A stretch of DNA of 64,000 bases from Bacteroidales bacterium. Its GTDB lineage: Bacteria; Bacteroidota; Bacteroidia; Bacteroidales; Muribaculaceae. Positions 8,433 through 17,418 of this stretch are shown piece by piece. The stretch is taken from positions 1 through 64,000 of the forward strand of contig CAAFXO010000038.1 in NCBI GenBank assembly GCA_900766975.1. Direction: 5' to 3'. The notes beneath the pieces were generated by a model, which searched no databases, was not told the DNA's origin, and worked only from the letters and a program-made list of their open reading frames with translations. The position numbers and the translations under genes were made by a program. The stretch's first letter is position 1; each line of letters opens with the position of its first letter.

Positions 8433-9662
8433 ATGGTCTTAAACTGGATCTGGATCTCGTTCCTCGTCATCGCTTTCCTGATGGCGTTGGGTCGCACCAT
8501 ATTTGGAGGAGATTTCCAAGTGTGGAGCGACGTGATGAATGCCTCGTTCGACCAGGCCACATTCGCTTTCGAGATCTCTTTGGGTCTTACCGGTATCCTG
8601 ACTCTATGGATGGGGATCATGAAGATCGGCGAACGTGGCGGCGTCATCGAGTTCTTCGGACGCCTTATCTCCCCTTTCTTCTCCCGCCTCTTCCCCGGTA
8701 TACCCAAGGGGCATCCCGCCATGGGTGCCATCTTTATGAACATTTCCGCCAATATGCTCGGGCTCGATAATGCCGCTACTCCTATGGGGCTCAAGGCTAT
8801 GCAGGAGATGCAAACCCTAAACCCCAAGAAGGATACCGCCACCGACGCCATGATCATGTTCCTGGTGCTCAATAGTTCGGGTCTATGTCTTATCCCGATC
8901 AGCATCATGATGTATCGAGCGCAGGGGGGCGCCGCTAACCCTACCGATGTCTTTATCCCGATTCTTATTGCCACGTCGGTTGCCACTTTGGTCGGCTTGA
9001 CTGCCCTTTGCATCCGCCAGCATATCCGCATGGATCGCGTCATCTGGGGCTGGCTCGCCGGCATCGCCGCTTTCGTGGCGGGTGTCACTTGGTTCTTCGC
9101 ATCCCTCCCCGCCAATAAGGTACAGGTATACAGCACTTTCGCTGCAAATATCATCCTCTTCTCGGTGATCATAGCATTCCTTATCGCCGGCATACGTCGT
9201 CATCTTCGCGTGTATGATGTCTTCATCGAGGGGGCGAAGGAGGGCTTTAAGACCGCTGTGATGATTATACCTTATTTAGTGGCTATCTTGGTGGCTATCG
9301 GTATGTTCCGTGCTTCGGGGGCGCTCGACATATTCACCGGCTGGGTGGAGGGTCTCGTCGGCTGGATGGGCTTCGACACGCAGTGGGTAGGGGCTCTCCC
9401 CACCATGCTTATGAAGCCGCTGAGCGGTAGTGGCAGTTGTGCCATGATGCTCGACGTAATGAAGGCCAACGGTGCTGATGCTTTCGTCAGCAAACTCGCA
9501 GCCTGTGTCCGCGGCTCCACCGACACCACTTTCTATATCCTCGCCGTCTATTTCGGCTCGGTCGGTGTCTCCAAGACTCGTTATGCCGCCGGTTACGCCC
9601 TCTTCGCCGATATCGTCGGCGCAATAGCCGCCATCGTCGTGGCTTATTGGTTTTTCGTCTGA
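8433..9662 (+). CDS. Fused SpmA-SpmB-like membrane protein (nucleoside recognition domains)
   Basis: 409 residues with many transmembrane segments. The N-terminal half looks like SpmA (GDFQVWSDVMNASF, then LGLDNAATPMGLKAMQEMQ) and the C-terminal half like SpmB (GAKEGFKTAVMIIPYLVA, then GSGSCAMMLDVM and RGSTDTTFYILAVYFGSVG). In sporulating Firmicutes these are two spore-maturation genes. In non-sporulating Bacteroidota the fused form is common and its role is unknown, with transport of a small solute suspected. Placed between trpS and the serine dehydratase gene with short gaps (45 and 33 bp), so a shared transcript is plausible. Confidence 0.8.
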   Translation: MVLNWIWISFLVIAFLMALGRTIFGGDFQVWSDVMNASFDQATFAFEISLGLTGILTLWMGIMKIGERGGVIEFFGRLISPFFSRLFPGIPKGHPAMGAIFMNISANMLGLDNAATPMGLKAMQEMQTLNPKKDTATDAMIMFLVLNSSGLCLIPISIMMYRAQGGAANPTDVFIPILIATSVATLVGLTALCIRQHIRMDRVIWGWLAGIAAFVAGVTWFFASLPANKVQVYSTFAANIILFSVIIAFLIAGIRRHLRVYDVFIEGAKEGFKTAVMIIPYLVAILVAIGMFRASGALDIFTGWVEGLVGWMGFDTQWVGALPTMLMKPLSGSGSCAMMLDVMKANGADAFVSKLAACVRGSTDTTFYILAVYFGSVGVSKTRYAAGYALFADIVGAIAAIVVAYWFFV

Positions 9663-9695
9663 AGTTTTATCATACCATCCTAATATCTCAATACA

Positions 9696-10904
9696 GTGAA
9701 ATCGATCAGAGAATTATATCGTATCGGCACAGGCCCCTCCTCTTCCCACACTATTGGCCCTCGCAAGGCTGCCGAAATGTTTCTCGAAAATAATGTTGGT
9801 GCCAAGGCTTTCGAAGTGACTCTTTATGGCAGTCTTGCCGCTACCGGCAAGGGGCACATGACCGACACGGCTATCATCGATGTGCTCTCTCGTGCCAATG
9901 TGCCGGTGAACATCGTCTGGAAACCGGACATTTTCCTCCCCTACCATCCCAATGGGATGAAGTTCACTACTCTCAATTCCGTAGGATTCCCCGAAACAGA
10001 GTGGGTGGTTTATTCCGTGGGCGGCGGCGCTCTGGAATATGAAGGAATGGAGCATGCCGGAAGCGGCGAGATCTACGATATGAATTCGATGACCGAGATC
10101 AAGGAGTATTGCAATCGTACCGGTTATAGCTATTGGGAGTATGTGGAGCATTGTGAGGGTGTCGGCATATACGATTACCTCGATGAAGTCTGGGAGGCTA
10201 TGAAAGCCGCTGTGGAACGTGGCATCAACCGCGATGGCCGTCTCCCCGGTCCGCTGAATCTCAAACGAAAGGCACTCAATTATTTCGTACGTGCCGGTGG
10301 CTATCGCGATAACCTCAAGAGCCGTGGTCTGGTCTTCGCTTATGCCCTGGCGGTCAGCGAGGAGAATGCTTCGGGTGGAGTCATCGTTACGGCTCCTACT
10401 TGCGGATCGAGTGGGGTAGTGCCCGGTGTGCTCTATCATCTCTGGAAGAGCCGCAATTTCCCTAAACAGCAGATGCTTCATGCTCTCGCCACTGCCGGTC
10501 TCATCGGCAATGTCGTCAAGCATAATGCCAGTATATCGGGTGCTGATGTCGGTTGTCAGGGTGAGGTCGGTGTCGCCTGCGCCATGGCTGCCGCTGCCGC
10601 AAGCCAACTCTTCGGTGGTAGCCCCGCTCAAATCGAGTATGCTGCCGAAATGGGTCTCGAACATCACCTCGGCATGACCTGCGACCCCGTCTGCGGTCTC
10701 GTACAGATACCTTGCATCGAACGTAACGCATACGCCGCCGCACGTGCCCTCGACGCAAATATATATGCCAGCTTCACCGATGGCGTCCATCGCGTCAGCT
10801 TCGACAAACTCGTCAAGGTGATGAAAGAAACAGGCCACGACCTCCCCTCCCTATACAAAGAAACCGGCACCGGAGGCCTCGCCAAAGACTACGAACAAAT
10901 GTAA
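9696..10904 (+). CDS. sdaA: L-serine ammonia-lyase (iron-sulfur type)
   Basis: 402 residues, single-chain form with beta domain first (IGTGPSSSHTIGPRKAA near 11-26) and alpha domain after. The GTG at 9696 is the natural start because the family begins MKSIRELYRIG. Cysteines expected to hold the 4Fe-4S cluster are present in APTCGSSG, in ADVGCQG and in MTCDPVCGLVQIPC. It deaminates L-serine to pyruvate and ammonia. The stop codon (10902-10904) overlaps a GAACGCGCTCT element, and the convergent ATPase gene stops only six bases further on. Confidence 0.93.
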   Translation: MKSIRELYRIGTGPSSSHTIGPRKAAEMFLENNVGAKAFEVTLYGSLAATGKGHMTDTAIIDVLSRANVPVNIVWKPDIFLPYHPNGMKFTTLNSVGFPETEWVVYSVGGGALEYEGMEHAGSGEIYDMNSMTEIKEYCNRTGYSYWEYVEHCEGVGIYDYLDEVWEAMKAAVERGINRDGRLPGPLNLKRKALNYFVRAGGYRDNLKSRGLVFAYALAVSEENASGGVIVTAPTCGSSGVVPGVLYHLWKSRNFPKQQMLHALATAGLIGNVVKHNASISGADVGCQGEVGVACAMAAAAASQLFGGSPAQIEYAAEMGLEHHLGMTCDPVCGLVQIPCIERNAYAAARALDANIYASFTDGVHRVSFDKLVKVMKETGHDLPSLYKETGTGGLAKDYEQM

Positions 10905-10915
10905 CGCGCTCTAAT
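10903..10915 (+). repeat. GAACGCGCTCTWA element over two convergent stop codons
   Basis: AACGCGCTCTAAT covers the end of the serine dehydratase stop and the stop codon of the minus-strand ATPase. With 12673-12690 it forms a direct repeat around the ATPase gene. Confidence 0.6.
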
Positions 10916-12500
10916 ACAACCGGACTTTCTCTATTTTGCAAGTATGTTGCTTTGACTTCTTGTCGTAGTTTATACCCACCAAAAGGAGATCACCGGTGTA
11001 TTCAGCTATCTTAGAAGGATAATTTTTCTGCTTGATTTGTTGTATAGCGGACTCAGCTGAGTCGTTAAATTTTAGTTCGATAACGAGAGCCGGTTTTTCG
11101 ACATTGCGACGAGGTATCATCACAAGGTCTGCATATCCCTTGCCGGAAGCGAACTCACGATGGATTATATATTCATTTTTAGCCCAAATATATGCGATAG
11201 CCATGACACAAGCCAATGAATTTTCATCGTTGTAGGCAAGGATGCTTGTGTTTTCATCGTGAACTCGATTTATGGCTTGAGCTACTGAGCGTTCATCTCC
11301 GGCAATAGTCGCATCTAAGAGACGTTGAGAATCTGAGATAGCCTCTGCAAGCCGAGCCCACGAAGTATCCTCAATGGCATTTATAAACTCATCGGCGATT
11401 TCTTTGTTGGGAATATAACATTGCTTTTTTTCGTCGTCGTAGGCGAGATAGCCGAGATGGATCAAAAGGGTTAGTACATCGTTTTTACCTCTGATGATCG
11501 ATATGTCATTTTGGAATTTGAGCGTGTTGACATAGACCTGCTCACCGGCAAGCATCTTGATAACGTCATCCTTGAGGCCGTCGAAGTTCATCTGTATATA
11601 TGTTTTGACAGAATCGTAGACTCCGGTAGTGGTCCAGTAGCTACCATAGTTCTCCTCGCTTATAGCCATAATTACAGAGTATGGATTGAAGATGCGAGAC
11701 GCTTTGCCGATACGATATCCATCATACCAACGCTCCATTTCGTTGATATCCATTCCATGCTTTTGACATAATGCGGAGACTTCATCGTGGGTAAAACCGA
11801 GAGCTGTTGCTATTCTGCCGGGACGGATCATCGAATACTCGCAGAAATTGTTAAGAGCTGACTCGGTGTTATATTTCTTGATTGGAAGAATGCCGGTGAG
11901 ATAAGCGCCGGCAAAAACAGTATTGGATCCTGATCCCTTGAAAAGTCGGCGAAGTAGATCTGAGTATGCGGTGGTGATGGTGTCATCATTACCCATCTCT
12001 CGAAGTATGGCGTCCCACTCATCGATAATCATCACAAAACGCTCGCCAGTGTTTTGACTGATGCGATATAGCACACTCATCAAGTCGTCTCTTTCTTTGA
12101 CGACAGTATTAGGGAATGCCTCTAAGAGGTCATCCATAATGTCTTGCTGGATAAGGCTCACAATGTTCTTTTCACACCTATATTTGGTAGTGAAATCTGT
12201 CATATCGACGCTTAAGACATAATACTTATTAAGGTAAGATTCGAAAGAGTCATCCTTTTCAACCATCAGTCCGGCGAAAAGCTCTCTTGAATCGCACGAC
12301 TTGTCATAATAGGCACAAAGCATCTTAGCCGCCATCGACTTGCCAAATCTACGACAGCGAGTTACGCAACTATAACGTGCCTCTGAATTAAGAGTAGCGT
12401 TGATAGCAGGGATAAGTATAGACTTGTCGACATATTCGTGAGATACGATATCTCGGAAGTCTCCATTGCCCTTATTGATGTATATGCCCATAGAGTTCAA
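10911..12500 (-). CDS. AAA-ATPase-like protein with PD-(D/E)XK nuclease domain (PF09820/PF08011 type)
   Basis: 529 residues. P-loop RRFGKS near 50-55, Walker B FVMIIDEWD near 155-163, and a C-terminal nuclease-like motif: GYADLVMIP followed by ALVIELKFND (D...ExK) near 470-495. Bacteroidota carry many copies of this family; the function is unknown, and a role in DNA transactions or defence is inferred only from the fold. Relatives usually begin MGIYLN, so the fourth codon (start at 12491) may be the true start. AT-rich relative to the flanking sdaA. Bounded on both sides by copies of the GAACGCGCTCT element. Intact. Confidence 0.85.
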   Translation of the reverse strand: MNSMGIYINKGNGDFRDIVSHEYVDKSILIPAINATLNSEARYSCVTRCRRFGKSMAAKMLCAYYDKSCDSRELFAGLMVEKDDSFESYLNKYYVLSVDMTDFTTKYRCEKNIVSLIQQDIMDDLLEAFPNTVVKERDDLMSVLYRISQNTGERFVMIIDEWDAILREMGNDDTITTAYSDLLRRLFKGSGSNTVFAGAYLTGILPIKKYNTESALNNFCEYSMIRPGRIATALGFTHDEVSALCQKHGMDINEMERWYDGYRIGKASRIFNPYSVIMAISEENYGSYWTTTGVYDSVKTYIQMNFDGLKDDVIKMLAGEQVYVNTLKFQNDISIIRGKNDVLTLLIHLGYLAYDDEKKQCYIPNKEIADEFINAIEDTSWARLAEAISDSQRLLDATIAGDERSVAQAINRVHDENTSILAYNDENSLACVMAIAYIWAKNEYIIHREFASGKGYADLVMIPRRNVEKPALVIELKFNDSAESAIQQIKQKNYPSKIAEYTGDLLLVGINYDKKSKQHTCKIEKVRLY

Positions 12501-12514
12501 GAATTTTTTAATAT

Positions 12515-12546
12515 AACGTGCTCCAAAATTGTAGAACGCACTCTAT
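12515..12546 (+). repeat. Two degenerate GAACGCGCTCT copies upstream of the ATPase gene
   Basis: AACGTGCTCCAA (12515-12526) and GAACGCACTCTAT (12534-12546), with AACG starts 20 bp apart. They lie in the leader/promoter region of the minus-strand ATPase gene. Confidence 0.45.
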
Positions 12547-12672
12547 CTCGTTACGAAGTTACAAATAAATCTTCATAAAACCTACACCAATCTAAAAATT
12601 TTAGTAAGAAGAGTTTAAAAGAGATGCCTCAGGAATGATTTTCCCATAATCAACTAATAATATAACTAAAAT

Positions 12673-12690
12673 TTAAGGAACGCGCTCTAA
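12673..12690 (+). repeat. Full GAACGCGCTCTWA element
   Basis: TTAAGGAACGCGCTCTAA, identical to the copy at 50303-50320. The only other contents of 12501-12824 are the degenerate copies at 12515-12546 and the terminator at 12751-12797; no gene is visible. Confidence 0.65.
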
Positions 12691-12750
12691 TGTATCACTT
12701 CCTAATGTTGTTGTATACATCTGCCGACAGTAACCATCATGGATGCTGTA

Positions 12751-12797
12751 GAAAAAACAGCCGCCGGATAGCATCCCTAGGATGCTATCCGGCGGCT
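12751..12797 (-). terminator. Strong terminator of the glycoside-hydrolase-like gene
   Basis: A perfect 18-bp GC-rich stem (12759-12776 with 12780-12797) and a 3-base loop. The A-run at 12752-12757 gives the U-run for minus-strand transcripts; the TCTTTT on the other side may also stop plus-strand transcripts. Confidence 0.85.
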
Positions 12798-12824
12798 TCT
12801 TTTAAAATTTCAGGTTTTCAATCC

Positions 12825-14528
12825 TTAGCATACGAAGATATAATGTCCACCTGGCTTAAGAGTCGCTTTATACCAGAGACTGGCATTATTTACATCATCA
12901 TTGGTACTATTATTATCTCCTTCGTAGTCGCCATTGTTATCATCCAAATTAAAATCCGGAGTACAGATATCTTGATCAATAGATGATTTACTACATTGAG
13001 CCTTTCGCCATCTAATCTCTTGACTGTTGAAAGGGTCTCTGCTGACGATTACAATATACTTGTTAATAACAGGTTTACCGTTGTTATCTCTTTCATTTGG
13101 ATCGGGAGTTTCAATGTGTGTCATTAGAAAACCTTTACCTGATGCTTTGATTATATCAAGCCCCGCTTCTCCGTTCATACTATATTCTTCATCACCAAAG
13201 CATATTTGGTGGCTTATAAATTTGCAATTGAAGAATTTTTTATTCTCTTTGATTATGTCCCTATTTATATTTTTAATGCTTTGCCATACACTCGTAGTAA
13301 TCCCATGGCCATATACAGGTACACCATTTTCATCAGCACCCATAAAAGTGCTACTTCCAATACTATCTATACCTCCTATTTGAGTTCCTTCATTCAAAGT
13401 AGGACTCGATTGTGAAGTTTGGCAACTCGATGTTTCCGAGTTGAGATCATCCAAGCGATATTGCCAATATACGATGCCTTGAGCCCCAAAAGCTAAAGCA
13501 GAGAATGCCTCTATTCTCATCATACCTTCCGTAGGATAGGGATAATGACGGCCTCCCGGCCCCGAAAGATGCTTCAAACACAGACAATATGCCCAAAATG
13601 GGATGTTATATTGTTTAGACTTATTAGCAAACATCAGCAGATTCTGATAGAAAGCGTCTTCTTGAAATACTTCAACATCTTTCCCTTTATCGTCCTTAAG
13701 AGTTTCAATTGGATAATAATCATAAGACAACAACGGAGGATTGAATTTACTGATATACTCGTCAAGGAATTCATTGTATGTGCTATTATGTCCAATCCAT
13801 ATTTTTCTTTTATCTGCATCAAGGTGCGAGTCAACAGCAAGGTTAGAGAACACCGGTCGAACTGTATCGGTATCATTTATCGTTGTGTAATTTTCTTTGA
13901 GGTTGTCACAATTTTCTTGTTTCAGTACATAATCGTTGTTAGATCCATTGTTATATCCTCCTCCATGATTAACGACCAATGAATCCAAATCTTGATCAGG
14001 GATTTTTCCATCATCAAGTATCTTTTTTGACATACCATCCTCTGGATCTTGAACCAAATGTTTAAGGTCTTCCTCTGTTACTTCTTCAGGTGTCATAATT
14101 GTTGACCTGTTGCCTTGTTCCTTGATGTAATAATGATAAGGTGCAAACAAATTGTAATACAAAGGCTCATCCTTGAATTGCCAACCGACAAGTGCGTCAA
14201 GAGATTGTTGAAACTCCTGTTCTTCTTTAGTTAAGTTATCTATTGGACCCTCGATTGGGATGTAATGTTTGACAAATTCTGTGTGCCAATTTGGTCTATT
14301 CTCACCGGTATAATTAAGAATCGGTGAATTGCTGATGAGCTTGATACCGAGTTTACTACAATTAGTCAGAGCTGTATCCATATACTCTATCCACTCATTA
14401 TTCTGCAATACTTCTGATCCGGGATACATTACAACATTAAACCCACAAGCTTTAGCTGTAGCAAATGCGTCTTTATCCGGCCCATTTGTATTTAGCTCTT
14501 TTGACTCATTTACCGGGCTATTGCACAC
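12825..14528 (-). CDS. Glycoside-hydrolase-like TIM-barrel protein, 5' end apparently lost
   Basis: 567 residues from a GTG at 14528. Features of a clan GH-A type barrel: a first strand and helix (DAFATAKACGFNVVMYPG), GWQFKDEP near 115-122 with a likely acid/base Glu, LLSYDYYP, FWAYCLCLK, and ALAFGAQGIVYWQYRLD. I cannot name a GH family. No signal peptide is present, yet the open frame continues upstream without an ATG or GTG to a TAA at 14589-14591, and it encodes RLNRIAIV, which looks like the missing first barrel strand. A different-frame ATG (14579-14581) runs into a stop after 12 codons. I infer 5' truncation or decay of a once secreted enzyme. The C terminus is complete and followed by a strong terminator. 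Confidence 0.55.
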   Translation of the reverse strand: MCNSPVNESKELNTNGPDKDAFATAKACGFNVVMYPGSEVLQNNEWIEYMDTALTNCSKLGIKLISNSPILNYTGENRPNWHTEFVKHYIPIEGPIDNLTKEEQEFQQSLDALVGWQFKDEPLYYNLFAPYHYYIKEQGNRSTIMTPEEVTEEDLKHLVQDPEDGMSKKILDDGKIPDQDLDSLVVNHGGGYNNGSNNDYVLKQENCDNLKENYTTINDTDTVRPVFSNLAVDSHLDADKRKIWIGHNSTYNEFLDEYISKFNPPLLSYDYYPIETLKDDKGKDVEVFQEDAFYQNLLMFANKSKQYNIPFWAYCLCLKHLSGPGGRHYPYPTEGMMRIEAFSALAFGAQGIVYWQYRLDDLNSETSSCQTSQSSPTLNEGTQIGGIDSIGSSTFMGADENGVPVYGHGITTSVWQSIKNINRDIIKENKKFFNCKFISHQICFGDEEYSMNGEAGLDIIKASGKGFLMTHIETPDPNERDNNGKPVINKYIVIVSRDPFNSQEIRWRKAQCSKSSIDQDICTPDFNLDDNNGDYEGDNNSTNDDVNNASLWYKATLKPGGHYIFVC

Positions 14529-14905
14529 GATTGCAATCCTGTTTAACCTCGGAATGCCCGGATTTTTGAAAAATTTCCCATTTTTTATTTATAACTTTTT
14601 AATTTGATGTCACACTATGCGACATCTTCTACAAAAAAATATAGCAAAAATCGTGCCAAAGTGTAAAATTTGTTTTGAAAAGTTGAAAAATTGAGTTATT
14701 TTTGTCAAAAATGGCATCGCTTCTTGGATTTGTTCAATGTCTTGTTGTACTAAGTGGTTGTAAATCCATAAAACCTTTGACGATTGGTATTTTGCCATCT
14801 GTGACACAAATGTACTTGAACTATGTCAAAAGGTGGCAAGGATGACATTTTTAGGTTTCCACTAATCGAGAATAATTCAAGTTTAATTATTAAAATTTAT
14901 TCATT
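14529..14905. other. Divergent intergenic region
   Basis: AT-rich, no gene. The left part is the open but start-less extension of the GH-like frame (to 14591). The right part holds a plus-strand promoter (14674-14704) and a leader of about 195 nt before the lipoprotein gene. I see no stable hairpin or riboswitch in that leader. Confidence 0.45.
14674..14704 (+). promoter_or_regulatory. Probable promoter of the lipoprotein gene
   Basis: TTTG (14674-14677), 19-bp spacer, TATTTTTG (14697-14704). Confidence 0.5.
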
Positions 14906-16348
14906 ATGAAGATAACTAAATTTTTAGTGTTGGCTATCTTAGCTCTGCTACTACCCTCTTGCCATGATGATCCGGAGCCTACACAAAAAGATTTAAGTTT
15001 ACAAGGATGGGAAAAATACCTTGGGAAGCACTTCACGAGCGAAACTTCCGACCAATTCTATTTGACACAACACTTTTGGGAAAGTTATAATGATGATGAC
15101 AGTAGTCATACATTATTTTTACGTGATTGTAAAAATGATAGTTATTATTTAATAAGGTATCTTGAAGAAAAAGAGTTTGTAGAGTTCGTTGATTTGAAAG
15201 ACTCTCAAATTACGATGAGAATCGGCAATGATAATGTCTCCTACTATAATTTGGTAAATATATCCGGCAAGCAGATCAACGTCAATGTAAAGTGTCCCAA
15301 TACTTTAACATGGATCAATAAAGTGATAGAGATTCCCTTGAAGTTCGATTATAAAGCGAATCCTTCTTATTGTTTTTTAGATGGCAAATGCACTGATCAA
15401 TACGGATTTACTTACAGAAGTTGCGGCTATATAAGATCAGGCTACACTGTTAACGACCAATTCAGGACAAAACTTCATATTGCATTTCGCCGTGAGGATC
15501 CCACCTCTCCATTCCCCCAATTAAGGGAGATAAGATATGTCGAATTAGGCAGTTCGAACTATCCTGAAATTATGATAAAGGATTTAAGTCCAATTGCTTA
15601 TTCTTTCAATAAAACAACATTGAGATGCATACAATCTCCGGTTTCTATTCAATGGCATAGTACTGCTTGGAAAGGAGAAGTGGCATCGTTGATGCCGAGA
15701 CTTTCCGATTTCCTTCAATTGTTAATAGACCTACCTGTGCTCACTTCCAAGGAGTATTATTTCAATGGTATTAAAGATAGTGAGATATCCATCGAAAGAG
15801 TGATACGAACAGCCTTCCCGGGGGTGATAAAAAAAGGTATTAACAATAACTACCACACCAAGCCGCTTGGAGATTATGTAATAATGTATGAAGAATATGG
15901 ACCTCTGAATTCTGCGTTGAGCATATCAAAGATCGATGATAATAGAATGTGTATAGTGATCGATGCCAGGGATATTTCATTAAAAAACTCAAAGATCAAA
16001 GATCGCTTGTTCTATGCCAACATCCTCCGGTCGCTTCTTTCGGAAGAGAATTGTCATTTTGAGATGAATTATAAAATAATCAACACACTGATATCTGATC
16101 ATAGCCAAGAGCGTGAGTTTCAAATGACTTTGACGGAACCGCAACACTCTCGCAATATCATGGAGTATGTGATCCTCCCTCTCCTCATCGAGAACCGACA
16201 GGCGATCAAAGACTATATCTGCCAAGACACCGAACTGTCTCAGCACGCCGACGTGCTCTGCTCAGCGGTAGATCGCCTCGAAGAGATCTACGCCGGCACC
16301 ACCGACTTAACACTTGGCTATCGCCTCATCGAGCACCAATGGGACTAA
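14906..16348 (+). CDS. Lipoprotein of unknown function
   Basis: 480 residues; I do not recognise the family. The N-terminal hydrophobic segment ends in a lipobox (LLLPSC, Cys 19) followed by acidic HDDPEP, the usual pattern of Bacteroidota surface or periplasmic lipoproteins. The rest is a soluble mix of strands and helices without repeats or obvious catalytic motif. The C-terminal 150 residues look helical (LRSLLSEENCHFEMNY, then a long helix to the end). Base composition shifts from AT-rich in the first 1.2 kb to GC-richer in the last 200 bp, which may mean a mosaic origin. It is convergent with the GNAT gene (12 bp apart). Confidence 0.6.
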   Translation: MKITKFLVLAILALLLPSCHDDPEPTQKDLSLQGWEKYLGKHFTSETSDQFYLTQHFWESYNDDDSSHTLFLRDCKNDSYYLIRYLEEKEFVEFVDLKDSQITMRIGNDNVSYYNLVNISGKQINVNVKCPNTLTWINKVIEIPLKFDYKANPSYCFLDGKCTDQYGFTYRSCGYIRSGYTVNDQFRTKLHIAFRREDPTSPFPQLREIRYVELGSSNYPEIMIKDLSPIAYSFNKTTLRCIQSPVSIQWHSTAWKGEVASLMPRLSDFLQLLIDLPVLTSKEYYFNGIKDSEISIERVIRTAFPGVIKKGINNNYHTKPLGDYVIMYEEYGPLNSALSISKIDDNRMCIVIDARDISLKNSKIKDRLFYANILRSLLSEENCHFEMNYKIINTLISDHSQEREFQMTLTEPQHSRNIMEYVILPLLIENRQAIKDYICQDTELSQHADVLCSAVDRLEEIYAGTTDLTLGYRLIEHQWD

Positions 16349-16360
16349 TACGGATCTATT

Positions 16361-16906
16361 CTATGCGTTGTAGACTTCGCGCTTGAGCTCGATTAGGTCG
16401 CTTTCGCTCTCTATATCTACTTCGCCGTGGGTCATCAGCAGCAATTCCAATCCCTCTTGTTCCGGACTGTAGGGCGGTTGGATGTAGCGGATGTCGTTGC
16501 GTAATTTGTAGCCGTTGCGCTCGTAGAAGCCGATGCGCCGACGCGCCTCTTCACTCTCCGGCTTCTCTACCTCGATCAGGATCCGACTGTCGATGTTGTC
16601 GCGTACATACCCCAACATTTCGCTCCCAAGTCGCCGCCCTCGCTCTGACGGGTCGATGGCAAAGTGCTCTATGTAGCAGTAGCGCTCGAACTGCCAATAG
16701 TTGATAAAACCAAGTAGCCGATTCTCTTCATTCAGCGCAAGAATGTGAAACTTCCCTCGCTTCGCTGACATGAAACGTCGCAACTCCCCCTCATCTGCAT
16801 ATAGCCTCCTCTCATCTATCGGAAAGGACTCATTATATATTCGCAGAAAGTCTGCCAGCTGACTCTCTCTGATCTCTTGATATGTGATGGCTCGATTATG
16901 GCTCAT
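16361..16906 (-). CDS. GNAT family N-acetyltransferase
   Basis: 181 residues. The acetyl-CoA binding motif A is seen in HFAIDPSERGRRLGSEML (about 80-97: R-x-x-G-x-G/A type loop), preceded by the strand ILALNEENRLLGFINYW and followed by VEKPESEEARRRIGFYERNGYK, a typical GNAT C-terminal motif. The substrate is not predictable; protein, amino acid or small-molecule amines are all possible. Its first 11 bases overlap the end of the SemiSWEET gene, so the two are translated from one transcript. Confidence 0.85.
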   Translation of the reverse strand: MSHNRAITYQEIRESQLADFLRIYNESFPIDERRLYADEGELRRFMSAKRGKFHILALNEENRLLGFINYWQFERYCYIEHFAIDPSERGRRLGSEMLGYVRDNIDSRILIEVEKPESEEARRRIGFYERNGYKLRNDIRYIQPPYSPEQEGLELLLMTHGEVDIESESDLIELKREVYNA

Positions 16907-17183
16907 TGCGTCGCGCTTTTCGGTTGTTCTGTATCTTGATCCAGGTCACTGTACCACTACATAGAGTGGTAACTACGTTGGTAAGCAATAAGGGTATGTT
17001 GCCTGTCAAGGCTCCCTGAACTCCAAAACAAAACGAGCCGATACCCATCGACAGGAACGTAGGCATGGCTATCCCATCCGTGTTGCGTGTGCGGATGGTG
17101 TGGATGGCTTGGGGCATGTAGCCGCAGAGCATACCGATTGTGGCAATATAACCGAATATGTTGCTAAGTAGTTCGATGTTCAT
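16896..17183 (-). CDS. SemiSWEET sugar transporter (PQ-loop, MtN3 type)
   Basis: 95 residues, three transmembrane helices, the size of a bacterial SemiSWEET half-transporter that works as a homodimer. The first helix carries GYMPQAIHTIRTRNTDGI, the PQ-loop signature (Pro/Gln at about 24-25), followed by MPTFLSMGIGSFCFGVQGAL and LLLTNVVTTLCSGTVTW. Members move sucrose or glucose down the gradient. It overlaps the GNAT gene by 11 bp; a functional link is not evident. Confidence 0.88.
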   Translation of the reverse strand: MNIELLSNIFGYIATIGMLCGYMPQAIHTIRTRNTDGIAMPTFLSMGIGSFCFGVQGALTGNIPLLLTNVVTTLCSGTVTWIKIQNNRKARRNEP

Positions 17184-17298
17184 TTTTCTCTTTTTGATTG
17201 TTAATCTATCTGATTACCCTAAAGAGGGTAATCTTATAACGTGTTTTCTTGACATCTATTGCATGGCACCTATATTGCACTTCTTTTTTATTTTCTTT

Positions 17299-17315
17299 AG
17301 AGCACGCTCTTATAA
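17299..17315. repeat. Degenerate, palindromic GAACGCGCTCT relative
   Basis: AGAGCACGCTCTTATAA; the first 12 bases are an imperfect palindrome of the CGCTCTTA half-site. Confidence 0.4.
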
Positions 17316-17330
17316 TAGGGGAGTGCTTCT

Positions 17331-17370
17331 AAAAAAGCTGCGGGTCGCCTCCTCCGGGAGGTGACCCGCA
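17331..17370 (-). terminator. Terminator of the alanine dehydrogenase gene
   Basis: TGCGGGTC with CGCCTCC (17339-17353) pairs with GGGAGG and TGACCCGCA (17356-17370), with one wobble. The six A at 17331-17336 give the U-run on the minus strand. Confidence 0.8.
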
Positions 17371-17398
17371 TACGATGTTGGTTAGTTGATGATTGCTC

Positions 17399-17418
17399 TT
17401 AAGGAACGCGCTCTATAG
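17399..17418 (+). repeat. GAACGCGCTCTWA element over the alanine dehydrogenase stop
   Basis: TTAAGGAACGCGCTCTATAG; the minus-strand stop codon of the alanine dehydrogenase gene is at 17413-17415, inside the element. Confidence 0.6.
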
